A DNA stretch of 64,000 nucleotides, from NCBI RefSeq assembly GCF_007748035.1, contig NZ_CP036278.1, forward strand, positions 2,976,001 to 3,040,000, read 5' to 3'. Shown piece by piece: positions 16,211-29,021 of this stretch; within the stretch, counting starts at the first letter, position 1, and each line of letters begins with the position of its first letter. Made by a program: the position numbers and the translations under genes. The notes below the pieces were generated by a model. That model was not told the DNA's origin, ran no database searches, and worked only from the letters and a program-made list of their open reading frames with translations. The stretch is from Aeoliella mucimassa. GTDB lineage: Bacteria; Planctomycetota; Planctomycetia; Pirellulales; Lacipirellulaceae.

Positions 16211-17782
16211 ATGCACTGGCGGACTATTCGTACTTTATTTCTTTGCAACATACTGTTTTGCCAGCTCACGGTCGTCGCCGTGGCGGAACTTCGCTTGCCA
16301 TCGCTGTTTACCGATCACATGGTACTGCAGCGGGATGAGCCGGTGCCGGTATGGGGATGGTCGGATCCGCAAGCGACGGTCTATGTCGTCTTTGCAGGGC
16401 AGACCAAGACTACCACTGCCGACGAGAATGGTCGCTGGCAAGTAACGCTCGATCCACTCTCGGTCGGCGACCCGCGTTCGCTTGTGGTCGAAGCGAAGCA
16501 AGATCGACTGGAAGTGAAGGACGTACTGGTTGGCGAAGTCTGGATTTGCTCCGGGCAATCGAATATGCAGTACGCTCTTGCTGCAAATGCCGATGGCGAT
16601 CTCGATACCCTACATCTTCCGAACCCCAACCTGCGTTATCTCACGGTAAACGGAGTCGGTACCCAAAAAACCTGTGATGATTTCGACGGTGCCTGGGAAA
16701 CCGACCAGCCTGGAGTTCGCAAAGAGTTCTCGGCAATCGGGTACCACTTCGGCAACCGTCTGCAAGGAACACTGGGAGTGCCAATCGGCTTGATCGATCA
16801 CTCGTGGGGAGGATCGTCCTGCGAAGCTTGGGTGCCTCGCGAAGAGCTTAGCGGCAATCCACTCTACGAGCCGCTGCTGAAGCGGTGGGACGACTTGGTA
16901 GCAGAATCGGATGAACCTGCGGAGCGAGAAAAGTACGCCCGGATTCATCAGGACTGGAAGAACCGGATGCTAGAAGCTGTGGCCGCTGGCGAGCCGATTC
17001 CCAATTGGCAGCGCCCAAGGCATCAATTACTCAGCCAAAAGCGGCCCTCGAATCTCTATCACTCTCGAGTCGAACCACTCATGCCAATGGCTTTTCGTGG
17101 TGTGATTTGGTACCAAGGGGAAACGAACGCCAGTCGGGCGGAGCAGTATCGTGAACTGTTCCCGTTGATGATCGATACCTGGCGAGAGCATTGGGGGCAA
17201 GGTGAATTCCCCTTCTATTGGGTGCAATTAGCGGACTACCGGGCGGAACGCGAGCACCCCAGCGAAAGCGACTGGGCTGAGCTGCGCGAAGCCCAGACCT
17301 TCACACTCGATCGCGTTGCCAACACCGCTCAAGTGGTGATCATTGATGCTGGAGATGGAATCGATGTGCACCCCAGCGATAAGCAACTGGTTGGCGACCG
17401 ACTGGCTCGCATTGCCCTGACGCGTGACTATGGCATCGAGGTTCCCTATCTCTACCCCCGCTTCGTTTCGATGGAGGTGAAAGAAGGGAGTATCGTGGTC
17501 GAGCTAGACAACGTAGGGGGCGGGCTAAAGACGCATGATAAGAAACCAGTACTCGGTTTTGCCATCGCGGGGGAAGAGCGCAATTGGGTGTGGGCCGAGG
17601 CCCGTATTACTGGCAACAAGCGGAACAAAGTGGAGGTCTCCAGCGACGAGGTTCCTGAACCGGTCGCGGTGCGATATGCTTGGGCGGATAATCCCGTCTG
17701 CAATCTGAACTCATCCCACGATTTGCCGGTTACTCCGTTCCGCACCGACGACTGGCCGATGGTGACTGCGGGCAAGCATTGA
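16211..17782 (+). CDS. Sialate O-acetylesterase family protein (SGNH hydrolase)
   Basis: This 523-aa exported enzyme belongs to the sialate O-acetylesterase group that removes O-acetyl groups from glycans. It has an N-terminal signal peptide, then LPSLFTDHMVLQR typical of the family's beta-sandwich start. The SGNH nucleophile motif is CSGQSNMQ (around residue 117). WYQGETNA is the conserved oxyanion block, and GDGIDVHPSDKQ carries the catalytic Asp/His pair. Such enzymes in planctomycetes act on acetylated polysaccharides such as xylan, pectin or sulfated algal glycans as well as sialic acid. The exact glycan is unknown. It is downstream of the TadE gene by 122 bp and probably a separate unit. 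Confidence 0.93.
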   Translation: MHWRTIRTLFLCNILFCQLTVVAVAELRLPSLFTDHMVLQRDEPVPVWGWSDPQATVYVVFAGQTKTTTADENGRWQVTLDPLSVGDPRSLVVEAKQDRLEVKDVLVGEVWICSGQSNMQYALAANADGDLDTLHLPNPNLRYLTVNGVGTQKTCDDFDGAWETDQPGVRKEFSAIGYHFGNRLQGTLGVPIGLIDHSWGGSSCEAWVPREELSGNPLYEPLLKRWDDLVAESDEPAEREKYARIHQDWKNRMLEAVAAGEPIPNWQRPRHQLLSQKRPSNLYHSRVEPLMPMAFRGVIWYQGETNASRAEQYRELFPLMIDTWREHWGQGEFPFYWVQLADYRAEREHPSESDWAELREAQTFTLDRVANTAQVVIIDAGDGIDVHPSDKQLVGDRLARIALTRDYGIEVPYLYPRFVSMEVKEGSIVVELDNVGGGLKTHDKKPVLGFAIAGEERNWVWAEARITGNKRNKVEVSSDEVPEPVAVRYAWADNPVCNLNSSHDLPVTPFRTDDWPMVTAGKH

Positions 17783-17832
17783 TTCGACACACTTCAGCAA
17801 ACAATGAATACTGCTAGGAAAAGTTAGGGAAA

Positions 17833-17871
17833 CAAAAAAGGCGAGCGTGAGGCACTTTGCCTCACGCTCGC
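17833..17871 (-). terminator. Rho-independent terminator of acnA
   Basis: A perfect 14-bp inverted repeat (17841-17854 with 17858-17871) with a 3-nt loop is flanked on its left by a run of six A, which reads as a U-run on the minus strand. It sits 48 bp after the acnA stop and fits termination of that gene. Confidence 0.93.
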
Positions 17872-17919
17872 TATGCGTCTCGAATCGAATGCCTAGAGGC
17901 ATGCCGCAACACGCCTGCT

Positions 17920-20616
<2,697 letters not shown>

Positions 20617-20832
20617 GTCGGAGCGGGGGGCTTGAGGTTCAATGGAAACGGGAATCAGGCGAATTCTAATCGATTTGCTAGCAAATCGGGAGGGATGCCA
20701 TCCGACAATCAATCAAGAAGTTTTTTCATAATCGCTATTGGAGAAGGTCGCTGCTAGCACCCATAATCGGCCCAACGCTTCGGGGACAACCACGGACGGA
20801 CGTTCCCAGTCTGAACAAGGAGGTTCAGAGTT

Positions 20833-21627
20833 ATGTTGCAAGGAATGCAACGAATTAAGGGACTTATTGCCCTTGTTATTTTATGGAGTGGAACCGAGTG
20901 TCTGCCAGCCAACGCTGCCGCGGTGGCTAGTAGCCAGCAATTTTATGTTCTTACTTCTAGCAGTCGGTTGGCCGACAAGGTAGTCGAGCGAGCCGAAGAG
21001 TACTGCTCCCGGATACGTGCGGAGTGGCTGGGCGGACATCTCCCAGCCACCCGCACGCCCACTTCTATTTACGTAGAAATCGACCCCAAGCGGTCGTTCG
21101 CCCGAACTGTGATCGATCCCCTGGGGAAACGGCACATGGTCTGGCTCGTCGGCTCCGAAGAGGCGGTAACTGACTATCTTTTGCACCACGAGTTAGTCCA
21201 CGTGGTGTTGGGGGCCGAATTTGGCGAGTCTCTGCCGGTTTGGGGCAACGAAGGCATCGCCAGTCGCTACGATAACCAACGCCGTCACGACCTGCGGCAA
21301 ACCCAGTTAGCCCAGTTCGTCGCGACCGATAGCTGGCCCGATCTGAAAACGCTCTTCGAAAGCCCTGTACGACAGCGATGGCAATACGCATCGGCCGTGA
21401 GCGTTAGCGATTACCTAATCGCTCAAGGAGGAGCAGAGAAGTTCGTGAGATTTCTGAACGACAGCTCTACGGACCCCGCCCATTCGCTCAACGAGTATTA
21501 CGCCATTCAATCGTTCAGCGAGCTGCAGACATCCTGGCAGCAGCATGTACGCGAGTCGTTAGACGAAAAGCGATCTTCCGAAGCGGTGGCTACTCTGCCG
21601 ACTTCCGCATCACGCTATGCTCGGTAG
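20833..21627 (+). CDS. Exported peptidase MA-like (gluzincin-type) protein
   Basis: This 264-aa protein has a signal peptide (MLQGMQRIKGLIALVILW, cleavage near ANAAA) and a zincin motif HELVH (about residue 119) followed 20 residues later by WGNEGIA, where a glutamate can serve as third zinc ligand. This layout fits the peptidase MA-like family. An excellent AAGGAGG lies at 20817-20823 ahead of the ATG. It is transcribed divergently from acnA and its 3' end overlaps the convergent lipoprotein gene by 38 bp. A periplasmic or surface protease is likely; the substrate is unknown. Confidence 0.82.
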   Translation: MLQGMQRIKGLIALVILWSGTECLPANAAAVASSQQFYVLTSSSRLADKVVERAEEYCSRIRAEWLGGHLPATRTPTSIYVEIDPKRSFARTVIDPLGKRHMVWLVGSEEAVTDYLLHHELVHVVLGAEFGESLPVWGNEGIASRYDNQRRHDLRQTQLAQFVATDSWPDLKTLFESPVRQRWQYASAVSVSDYLIAQGGAEKFVRFLNDSSTDPAHSLNEYYAIQSFSELQTSWQQHVRESLDEKRSSEAVATLPTSASRYAR

Positions 21628-22390
21628 CGGTATCTTCCAACCGATAGACCAGCTCGAACTGCCCAGTCGCGGAGTTTTCTTTCCACTCCTGGATGCCTTT
21701 TAGCGTCGCTTCGGTCTCTCCATCGCGAAGGAACGAAACAGTTCCTACAGGGGCGAGCACGTAGCTATCACCGGTTAGTACGGTCCAAGGAGTGCCATTG
21801 ATATAGACCACTGCGTTTTGCTCGGTCTCGTTGATGAGTCGCACCTTGCCCTGCAGCATCTGGCCAAGGTTGCTCCGTAGATCCGAGTCTTCGGCCATCG
21901 CACCGAGTGCCCGCTCGCCAAACACAGTGGGGTCTTCATTGCGAGCGATCGATTGTTGCAGCGAATAGAGCGTGGCTTTCAGCTCCTCGACTTCAGTTTG
22001 CAACGCGACGACACGTTGGGTCAGTTCTTCCACCTTCGCTTCCGCAGGCGTGGCTACCACGCGATCGTTCGCGACGGGTGGTTCCTCGGGGGACGGAGCA
22101 CTCAGGTCGGGGCCCGATTGCTCTTCCGCTGTGGGCTTGGCTGCAGCTTCGGGGGATTCGTTATTGGGGAACGAGGTTTCCTCCAGTGGTGCTTCGCCAG
22201 GTAGCGAACCAGCTGTATCCCCCGACATCTCTTCGGTGGTCGTCTCCGGGGCCGACTCCTCCTGTTGCTTGGCATCAGGCGACGTCGCACCGGCAGCGGC
22301 CAAGGAGGGACCGGACGAAAACATATCGCAGCCGGAGGATGTCACAACGGCCAGGCCAAGGAACATTGCAGTAAGGCAGCGGCAAACCAT
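21590..22390 (-). CDS. Lipoprotein with acidic linker and coiled-coil segment
   Basis: This 266-aa protein has a lipoprotein signal: MVCRCLTAMFLGLAVV followed by SSGC (lipobox Cys at residue 21). Then comes a long linker rich in Glu, Pro and Ala (about residues 35-110), a short coiled coil (VEELTQRVVALQTEVEELKATL) and a C-terminal globular part with RLINETEQNAVVYINGTPW. The start at 22390 is taken because it places the lipobox correctly. The C-terminal part resembles domains that present a small surface-exposed beta fold; no family was recognised. Its end overlaps the convergent peptidase gene. Confidence 0.78.
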   Translation of the reverse strand: MVCRCLTAMFLGLAVVTSSGCDMFSSGPSLAAAGATSPDAKQQEESAPETTTEEMSGDTAGSLPGEAPLEETSFPNNESPEAAAKPTAEEQSGPDLSAPSPEEPPVANDRVVATPAEAKVEELTQRVVALQTEVEELKATLYSLQQSIARNEDPTVFGERALGAMAEDSDLRSNLGQMLQGKVRLINETEQNAVVYINGTPWTVLTGDSYVLAPVGTVSFLRDGETEATLKGIQEWKENSATGQFELVYRLEDTATEHSVMRKSAE

Positions 22391-22686
22391 AGCGATACTC
22401 CGATCAGGCGAAATCGGTACACGGGGAGAGGGACCTAAAACACGACACACGGCGTGCCTTTCATCATAGGCGCGCCGACCTTTCCATTCTAAGGTGGCTG
22501 GCTATTTGACGGGTGTCAACCAGATGCCTGCAGAACCGTGGAAGATTGGCGAAATAGGGTAAAAACTACGGGGAATTTGTGAAAAAAAGAGCTCATGACC
22601 AACCAAAGTAGCACTGCTATCGTTCCATTGATAAACTAGAGGTGGAGTTAAGGAACACTTGAGGCAACAATCGAACGGAGCAATCC

Positions 22687-23808
22687 ATGCGCACTCTCTT
22701 GGCGTGCCTAATGGCCATGGCCTGTCTAATGGCACCTTCTGCATGCGCTTATGCGGACAATAACGACGTAGCTCAGGAGCAGCAGCCTGCGGAGCAGCCG
22801 ACGCAGCAACTCACTCCCAGCCAAAAGCGAGCGGTACGCCAATTGGTGGTAAAGTTCCGCCGCGCCCGCCGCGATCAGACAGCCCAGGCGGCTGTGCTGG
22901 CCGAGGCCATGCAGTCTAGCCCGCAAGCGGTAGACGACATTCGCGGCATGATCGAAGCCCAGCTCACCCCGGCTGTGAGCAAGTATCGTCAGGACTTTTT
23001 CAAGTCGGCGTCGGGCACCGCGGCTCAGAAGTTTGCCAAGGCCGATAAGGCCGAGATCGAGAAACTGCAGACCCAAGTCAATCAATTGCGACTAGATCCG
23101 AATCTCTCGAAGGATCAGATCAAGCAACTCGGCGATCCTGCCATGGAGCGACTCGCAGAGATCGCCTTGGTGGATCGCACCGAAGTGCTGGCTTCGAATC
23201 GCCGGCTGGTGGAAGAACGTCAGCGACTGCTGCCTGCTGGCAAGTTGTGGGAAGTCGCCAACGGGTACCTCGCTAAATTTACTCCCAAAACCGGTGCGGA
23301 TGATGCTAGCGAAGGGGATGCGGGCACGACCTTCGATGAATACCTGATTCAAGAGGAAGAAATCGCAGTGCGTTTGGCCTTGCCAATGAGTGACCAGACG
23401 CGGGCGATACTAAAAGCCAACGAAACGCTGGCTCGTAAACTCGATCCCGAAGAGTCCAAATGCGTCTTGTCGCTGAACTTGACCCGCATTCTTCTGGGGC
23501 TTGAACCACTGTTGATCGATCTGCAACTTACCGAAGCGGCTCGCGACCACTCGCACGATATGCGTGAGCACAATTTCTTTTCGCACGAGTCGCCTATCCC
23601 TGGAAAGAAGTCCTTCACCGATCGCGCAGCGCGCTTCGGGGCTAAGGCCTCTGGCGAGAACATCGCTGCTGGTTACGGCACCGGACCATCCGTCAATTTA
23701 GGCTGGTTCCATAGCCCAGGGCATCACAAGAACATGCTTAGTGACCACAAGACCGTAGGCGTCGGGCGTGACGGAAAGCACTGGACCCAGCTTTTTGGAC
23801 GCGGTTAG
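22687..23808 (+). CDS. Secreted CAP/SCP-domain protein
   Basis: This 373-aa exported protein has an N-terminal signal peptide, a long Gln/Ala-rich helical region (about residues 25-230) and a C-terminal CAP domain of the SCP/PR-1 type. The CAP signature is visible: AARDHSHDMREHNFFSHESP, GENIAAGYG and GWFHSPGHHKNML, carrying the two conserved histidines and glutamates of the cavity. CAP proteins are extracellular with roles including lipid or metal binding and rarely proteolysis; the role here is unknown. The last segment, WTQLFGRG, closes the domain. GGAG precedes the ATG. The next gene starts about 90 bp downstream. Confidence 0.88.
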   Translation: MRTLLACLMAMACLMAPSACAYADNNDVAQEQQPAEQPTQQLTPSQKRAVRQLVVKFRRARRDQTAQAAVLAEAMQSSPQAVDDIRGMIEAQLTPAVSKYRQDFFKSASGTAAQKFAKADKAEIEKLQTQVNQLRLDPNLSKDQIKQLGDPAMERLAEIALVDRTEVLASNRRLVEERQRLLPAGKLWEVANGYLAKFTPKTGADDASEGDAGTTFDEYLIQEEEIAVRLALPMSDQTRAILKANETLARKLDPEESKCVLSLNLTRILLGLEPLLIDLQLTEAARDHSHDMREHNFFSHESPIPGKKSFTDRAARFGAKASGENIAAGYGTGPSVNLGWFHSPGHHKNMLSDHKTVGVGRDGKHWTQLFGRG

Positions 23809-23896
23809 GCTTGCAGACGGAGTGTGCCATTTAAGCGAGACTATCGAGTAGGAGCTCTAGCCCGACGAAGCAGACTCCCAATCGAGGAGGCCAGCG

Positions 23897-25312
23897 ATGC
23901 GCGACAAACCATGGCTGTTGCTCGTAGTAATATACCTGCTGCCTTGCCAAAGCTGGGCAGTCGAGCCTGTATCGCGTGATCAGGCAGTTACCGCGATGAA
24001 GCAAGCAGCGACGTACTATCGCGAGCAAGTTGCATCGCATGGAGGGTACGTTTACTACTATTCTCCCGATCTCCTGCAGCGGTGGGGCGAAGGCCCTGCG
24101 ACGGCCGACCAAATCTGGGTGCAGCCCCCTGGCACACCAACGGTCGGCATGGCCTACTTGCGAGCGTATCGGGCGACGGGGGATCGCTTTTACCTGGAGG
24201 CGGCTACCGACACGGCCAAGGCACTTGTCTACGGGCAGCTTCGCTCCGGAGGGTGGACCAACTGCATCGATTTCGATCCCCACGGAAAACGCTTGGCGGA
24301 ATATCGCAATGGCCATGGGGCGGGTAAAAACTATTCATCGCTCGACGATGGCCAAACACAATCGGCGATCCTGTTCTTGATGCATGTGGATGAAGCGTTG
24401 CAATTCAAAAACGAAGCGATTCACGAGTCGGTACAGGTTGCTCTAACCTCGTTGCTTGAAGCCCAGTTCCCGTGTGGAGCATTTCCCCAGGTGTGGCAAG
24501 CACCGGTAAGTGAGCAGCCGGTGAAGCGTGCGAATTATCCCGACTATGACTGGCGCACCGAAGGACGCATCAAAGAGTACTGGAATTACTACACGCTTAA
24601 CGACAATGTGTGTGGGTACGTCGCCGAGGTGCTGATTGCAGCTCATCGGATTTATGGCGACGCAAAGTATCTCGAGGCATTGAAGCAGCTTGGCGATTTC
24701 TTGATCCTCGCGCAAATGCCAGCATCCCAGCAAGGTTGGGCGCAGCAGTACAACTACCAGATGCAGCCGATCTGGGCGCGGGCGTTCGAGCCCCCAGGCG
24801 TGAGCGGGGATGAGTCGCAGGAGACAATTTCCACGTTGATGGTGATCGCGGAAGCCACTGGAGAGACCAAGTACCTGCAACCGCTCCCCCCTGCCCTGGC
24901 GTACCTGGAGCGATCGTTGCTACCCAATGGGCAACTCGCCCGATACTACGAGTTGCAAACGAACCGACCACTCTACATGACCCGTCGAGGCAAGTCGTAT
25001 CAATTAACCTACGACGATACTAAGCTGCCGAGCCACTACGGTTGGAAAACCGAGTCTCGCTTGCCGGAACTGAAAGCTGAGTTCCAACGCGTTCTGAATG
25101 GAACCGCTCGTCGAGTGAGTGCAGTCGATGCCGAGAAGGCTGGATCGGTCGTCGAACAACTCGACGAAAAAGGAAGGTGGCTCACCACTTTCGATGGTGA
25201 GCCACTCGTAGGACAGCCAAAGTTTGCATCAGGAGAAAAATACCTGTCGAGCCAGGTGTTCAGCCAGAATCTGGAATTGCTCAGCAGATACGTCGAGCAA
25301 CTCGCTAATTGA
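23897..25312 (+). CDS. Secreted pectate-lyase-like (alpha/alpha-toroid) enzyme
   Basis: This 471-aa exported protein has a short signal peptide (WLLLVVIYLLPCQSWA) and an alpha/alpha-barrel pattern of repeated helices. Segments such as GQLRSGGWTNCIDFDP, YNYQMQPIWARAFEPP and WKTESRLPELKAEF match the pectic acid lyase (PL10-like) family seen in planctomycetes. Pectate lyases cleave polygalacturonate by beta-elimination with a catalytic arginine and calcium. I cannot verify the catalytic residues without an alignment. GGAGG is seen just upstream. It is convergent with the PQQ-repeat gene. Pectin or related uronate degradation is the likely role. Confidence 0.72.
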   Translation: MRDKPWLLLVVIYLLPCQSWAVEPVSRDQAVTAMKQAATYYREQVASHGGYVYYYSPDLLQRWGEGPATADQIWVQPPGTPTVGMAYLRAYRATGDRFYLEAATDTAKALVYGQLRSGGWTNCIDFDPHGKRLAEYRNGHGAGKNYSSLDDGQTQSAILFLMHVDEALQFKNEAIHESVQVALTSLLEAQFPCGAFPQVWQAPVSEQPVKRANYPDYDWRTEGRIKEYWNYYTLNDNVCGYVAEVLIAAHRIYGDAKYLEALKQLGDFLILAQMPASQQGWAQQYNYQMQPIWARAFEPPGVSGDESQETISTLMVIAEATGETKYLQPLPPALAYLERSLLPNGQLARYYELQTNRPLYMTRRGKSYQLTYDDTKLPSHYGWKTESRLPELKAEFQRVLNGTARRVSAVDAEKAGSVVEQLDEKGRWLTTFDGEPLVGQPKFASGEKYLSSQVFSQNLELLSRYVEQLAN

Positions 25313-25345
25313 TGGCCGGGTTCTTCATTCGATGGGCATCGAGTT

Positions 25346-26689
25346 CTATGCGCCGGACGCTTTGATGTCGTAGCAAAGCAGAAGGCCTTGGTCGCGAATG
25401 TAAAGTTTACCATTCGCAATCACCGGATGGGCCCAGGCGGGAGCATCGGCGCGGTCGGGCTGTTCGAACTCTCCACGAATCAGCAGTTCTTCCGAGCTCG
25501 GCTCGATCAGCATCACTTTGCCATTTTCGGTGCGCAGATACAGACGGCCATCGGCGTACGCCAGCGAGCCTTTTGGTGCATCGCGTTCGCGCCAGTGGAC
25601 GTCGCCAGTCTGGAAATCAAGGCATGCCATGAATCCACCGCCGTTGCCACCGTTGGCTCCGTACAAGCATCCATCGACGACGATCATTCCGCCATGATGG
25701 TTCTGCATCTTGTTGGTGAAGTACACTTCGTCGGCAGTAAAGGTGCCATCGTCGTTCTTGCTCAGTTTTACCGCACCACCGCCATTGCCATAGGCCGACG
25801 CGGCAAATACCAGCCCATCCTTATAAAGCGGAGTGGAGCAGTTGATGCGATTCGAATTGGCGGGCTTCGCGTATTCCCACAGCAGTTTGCCGTCGTCCGC
25901 CGAGACTCCCAGCACGCTTTTTGCCACGAACTGCACGTACTGACGTTCGCCATCTACCTCGATCGCGATGGGGGACGAATAGGCAGCACCCGACGAAGGG
26001 CCCCGACCAAAGCCGCCACGACCACGACGCCGACCACCCTCTTCTTCTGCCGGTTGTTCCGGCTTCGGTTCTTCGGCGGGCATCTTGGTGGTCCAGATGG
26101 TTTCACCCGATTGCTTGTTGAGAGCGACTACCATGGCATCGGTCGCCCCGGGAGTGCACAGCACCTTCTCGCCATCGACCAGCGGCGACTCGCGGTAGCT
26201 CCAAGGAGGAACAATACCGCCGAAGTCTTCGGTCATGCTCCGCTTCCAGACTACTTTGCCACCATCCCGCTCCAGGCAGGCAATGGTTCCTCCCATGCCG
26301 ACCACGTACAGGTGGTCGCCATCCACAGTGGGGGTGCCACCAGGGCCTTCTTTGGATTGCGGCATGCGTTGTTCCACTGCGGGACCAATGCTGCTTGTCC
26401 AAAGCTCCTTGCCATCGGCTTCGGAGAGCGCCCAGACGATCTCCTGCCCGTCGCGATTGCTCATGCCATACAAGCAGCCATCGACGATCGAGGGAGCGCT
26501 GTCGCCGCCTCCCAGGTTGTCGACTCGCCAGGCGAGAGCGGGACCGCCTTCGGGCCACTCTTGCAGCAGACCCGACTCGGTCGATTCTGCATCCCGATTG
26601 GGGCCTTGCCACTGAGGCCAATCCGTAGCATGTAAAGCGGTAGAAAGGGAAATACCAATAACCAATAATAGCGCGATCAGGACTCTCAT
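25346..26689 (-). CDS. Exported PQQ-type beta-propeller repeat protein
   Basis: This 447-aa protein has a signal peptide ([16 protein letters not shown]) and WD/PQQ-like blades such as [38 protein letters not shown] and KLLWEYAKP spread through the chain. It belongs to the PQQ-binding-like propeller family that includes BamB and alcohol dehydrogenase-like proteins. An internal Pro/Glu/Arg/Gly-rich loop ([14 protein letters not shown] then [11 protein letters not shown]) lies near residues 200-230. No cofactor-binding residues typical of quinoprotein dehydrogenases were identified, so a structural or binding role is more likely. Planctomycetes have large families of these. The start at 26689 gives the signal peptide directly. 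Confidence 0.88.
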   Translation of the reverse strand: MRVLIALLLVIGISLSTALHATDWPQWQGPNRDAESTESGLLQEWPEGGPALAWRVDNLGGGDSAPSIVDGCLYGMSNRDGQEIVWALSEADGKELWTSSIGPAVEQRMPQSKEGPGGTPTVDGDHLYVVGMGGTIACLERDGGKVVWKRSMTEDFGGIVPPWSYRESPLVDGEKVLCTPGATDAMVVALNKQSGETIWTTKMPAEEPKPEQPAEEEGGRRRGRGGFGRGPSSGAAYSSPIAIEVDGERQYVQFVAKSVLGVSADDGKLLWEYAKPANSNRINCSTPLYKDGLVFAASAYGNGGGAVKLSKNDDGTFTADEVYFTNKMQNHHGGMIVVDGCLYGANGGNGGGFMACLDFQTGDVHWRERDAPKGSLAYADGRLYLRTENGKVMLIEPSSEELLIRGEFEQPDRADAPAWAHPVIANGKLYIRDQGLLLCYDIKASGA

Positions 26690-26888
26690 GCTCTTCTCGT
26701 TCCGTAAGTGCAGAAGTAGGGGCATTCGTCCACTCTCTGCGCAGTGACAGTCCATGGCCAATGGAAGCATCCCTGGCGAAAAAAGTGGTTGGAAAATATC
26801 TTAAAGCAGATTGACAGGCCGTCCCTAGAAGAATTCTGCAAAATAGTTGCACAATTCTCCAGTCGTGTCGGCTCCGTTATTCGTAGTG

Positions 26889-29021
26889 CTACTCCGCACT
26901 TGCATGGGGCGGTGTATCGCTCATCTGGAGTTCAAGCACTCCACCCTTCGCAACATCGGCATGCTGCAACTGATAACCGTCGAGCGGAGTACCATTGATC
27001 GTTGCTTTCTCGATGTACTTGTTGTTGCGAGAATTATCGTGCGCGACGATGCGGAACGTCTTTCCGTTGGGAAGTAGAATCTCCACCTCGTCGAAAATAG
27101 GACTGCCGAGATCGTACTCGGGTAGACCTGGTGTGACGGGGTAGAAACCCATCATCGAGAAGACAACCCAGGCCGACATGCCACCGCCATCCTCGTCGCC
27201 GGGCACGCCGTGAATGGTATCGGTGAACCACGACTCGAGGATGCTGCGAATGCGCTTTTGGGTTTTCCACGGGGCACCCACGCGATTATACACATAGGGG
27301 GTGCTGAAGCTGGGCTCGTTGCCGGCCACGAATTGGCCAATCAGCCCTGTCGAGTCGGGGAACTTGCCCCAAAAGTCGTACTTGGAGCGTCCTAAACCTT
27401 CGCGGAACAACTGATCGAGTTTGGCTTCGGTCGCCGCAGGGCCGCCCATCAAGTCGATGAGACCATCGAAGTCGTGCAGTACGTCCCAATTATAGGTGTA
27501 GGCATTGTTTTCGTCGTAGTAGTCACGACCACCCATGCCGCCATCGAACTTGGGATCCATTGGTTCGATCCAACTTCCGTCGGCATGCTTGGGCCACATG
27601 AACCCTTTGTCAGCGTTCCAGAGATTCTTGTAGAAATCCGCCCGCTTGCTGAACAACTCGTAGTCTTCTTGCTTACCAAGCTCCTCGGCCAGTTGGGCGA
27701 TGCACCAGTCGTCGTAGGAATTGCCGAGGGTAACCGCCACTGCTTGGCGTTTCTCCCAACCATGCACGGCTGGTTCGGTTTCCTTCTCTCCAGGACGCAA
27801 TGCGGGGAAGTAGCCATGCTCGTGGTAGAAGTCATCGAGCGAACACTTGGGGCCGTTCCGCCATGGCAGTAGAGTGGCCTCCAGCGAGTTCTTGCAGAGC
27901 CCTTCGTAGGCGGTTGGGAGGTCGAAGTTATCGACCCCCTTCACCCAGGCGTCGGCAATCCAGGCTGCCGCGTGGTTGCCATTCATGCAAGCGTGGTCGC
28001 CCCACAGTACAGCGAACGAAGGCATCCAACCCGATTGTTCGTACATGCGAACGTAGCTCTGGATCTTGTTGCCCTGCATTTCAGGCGAGAGCAGCGTGTG
28101 AAGCGGTTCGAGGGCGCGGAATGTGTCCCAGATCCAGTTGTCGACGTAGAACGGTCGGTCATCTTCATGCACTTTGTGGTCGTAGGCACTGTAGTACTTG
28201 CCATCTTCGGTAATGCAGATCATTCGCTCGTAGCAGCGGTAAAGCGAAGTGTAGAACACTCGCTTCTGAGCATCGGTACCACCCTTTACGCGAATCCGCC
28301 CCAGCACCTCATTCCATTGCTGCTTGCCATTGTCGCGAAGCGTGTCGAAGGCAGTCTCGCTTACTTCGTTCTTGTAGTTACTCTCGGCCTGGTCGACGCT
28401 GATGAACGAGACCGCATAGCGAAGTTCGATGGTCTTGGCTTCGGCGGTCACCTTGATGTGTTTGCGATCTCCCCCATCAACATCCATCGCGACAGGCTGG
28501 CTCCACTTGGCGTACAGATAGGCTTTCATGCCATCGAAGTTTTCTTCGCCAACGACAGTCTGGTCGTCCAGAGTTTTGAGATATCCTTGATGCCGATTCG
28601 AGAAGTTGATCAGCATTTTCTCGTTGGGGAACGTGAATCGGAACACGCCACCACGCTCGGCGGGAGTGAACTCGGTGACGATCCATGAATCGTCGAATCG
28701 AACGCTATAGTAGTAAGGAGTCGTGGTTTCTTGGTCCCACGGGGCGTGGCTCTCGTCGCCCGGCATGATCGAGAAGAGTTCGCCAAGTCGGTGGGAGATC
28801 AGCGTGAGTGGAAACGACTCGATGGTGTCATCCAAGACGTCGTTGCGCATCGGATAGACCCGTACCATGCTGTTCGGCAACTGCACCGTGGGACGGGTTG
28901 GTTGCAGCAGTTGGCCAACACCACCGATCGTGGGATCAACCCATTCAACGGGTTCGCGTCCAAGAGCGGGAAGAGCAATGGTGGATAGAAATAGAACTAC
29001 GAGGGTGCGCCACGCGATCAT
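26889..29021 (-). CDS. GH92 family alpha-mannosidase, secreted
   Basis: This 710-aa protein has a signal peptide (VVLFLSTIALPALG) and an end-to-end GH92 architecture: N-terminal beta-sandwich beginning EWVDPTIGG, then the alpha/alpha toroid. Conserved GH92 blocks include FYVDNWIWDTFRALEPL, WMPSFAVLWGDHACMNGNHA and GDEDGGGMSAWVVFSMMGFYPVTPG. GH92 enzymes are calcium-dependent inverting exo-mannosidases acting on alpha-1,2, 1,3, 1,4 or 1,6 mannosides. The usual GNDD of the catalytic loop reads GDED here, a small variation. The substrate linkage is unknown. A GH76-like mannanase gene lies elsewhere in the window, so mannan use is plausible. Confidence 0.93.
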   Translation of the reverse strand: MIAWRTLVVLFLSTIALPALGREPVEWVDPTIGGVGQLLQPTRPTVQLPNSMVRVYPMRNDVLDDTIESFPLTLISHRLGELFSIMPGDESHAPWDQETTTPYYYSVRFDDSWIVTEFTPAERGGVFRFTFPNEKMLINFSNRHQGYLKTLDDQTVVGEENFDGMKAYLYAKWSQPVAMDVDGGDRKHIKVTAEAKTIELRYAVSFISVDQAESNYKNEVSETAFDTLRDNGKQQWNEVLGRIRVKGGTDAQKRVFYTSLYRCYERMICITEDGKYYSAYDHKVHEDDRPFYVDNWIWDTFRALEPLHTLLSPEMQGNKIQSYVRMYEQSGWMPSFAVLWGDHACMNGNHAAAWIADAWVKGVDNFDLPTAYEGLCKNSLEATLLPWRNGPKCSLDDFYHEHGYFPALRPGEKETEPAVHGWEKRQAVAVTLGNSYDDWCIAQLAEELGKQEDYELFSKRADFYKNLWNADKGFMWPKHADGSWIEPMDPKFDGGMGGRDYYDENNAYTYNWDVLHDFDGLIDLMGGPAATEAKLDQLFREGLGRSKYDFWGKFPDSTGLIGQFVAGNEPSFSTPYVYNRVGAPWKTQKRIRSILESWFTDTIHGVPGDEDGGGMSAWVVFSMMGFYPVTPGLPEYDLGSPIFDEVEILLPNGKTFRIVAHDNSRNNKYIEKATINGTPLDGYQLQHADVAKGGVLELQMSDTPPHASAE

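Noticed and set aside
20617-20712. 32-codon N-terminal extension of aconitase
   Set aside because: No family similarity; MSDAF at 20616 is the natural start and gives the normal length.
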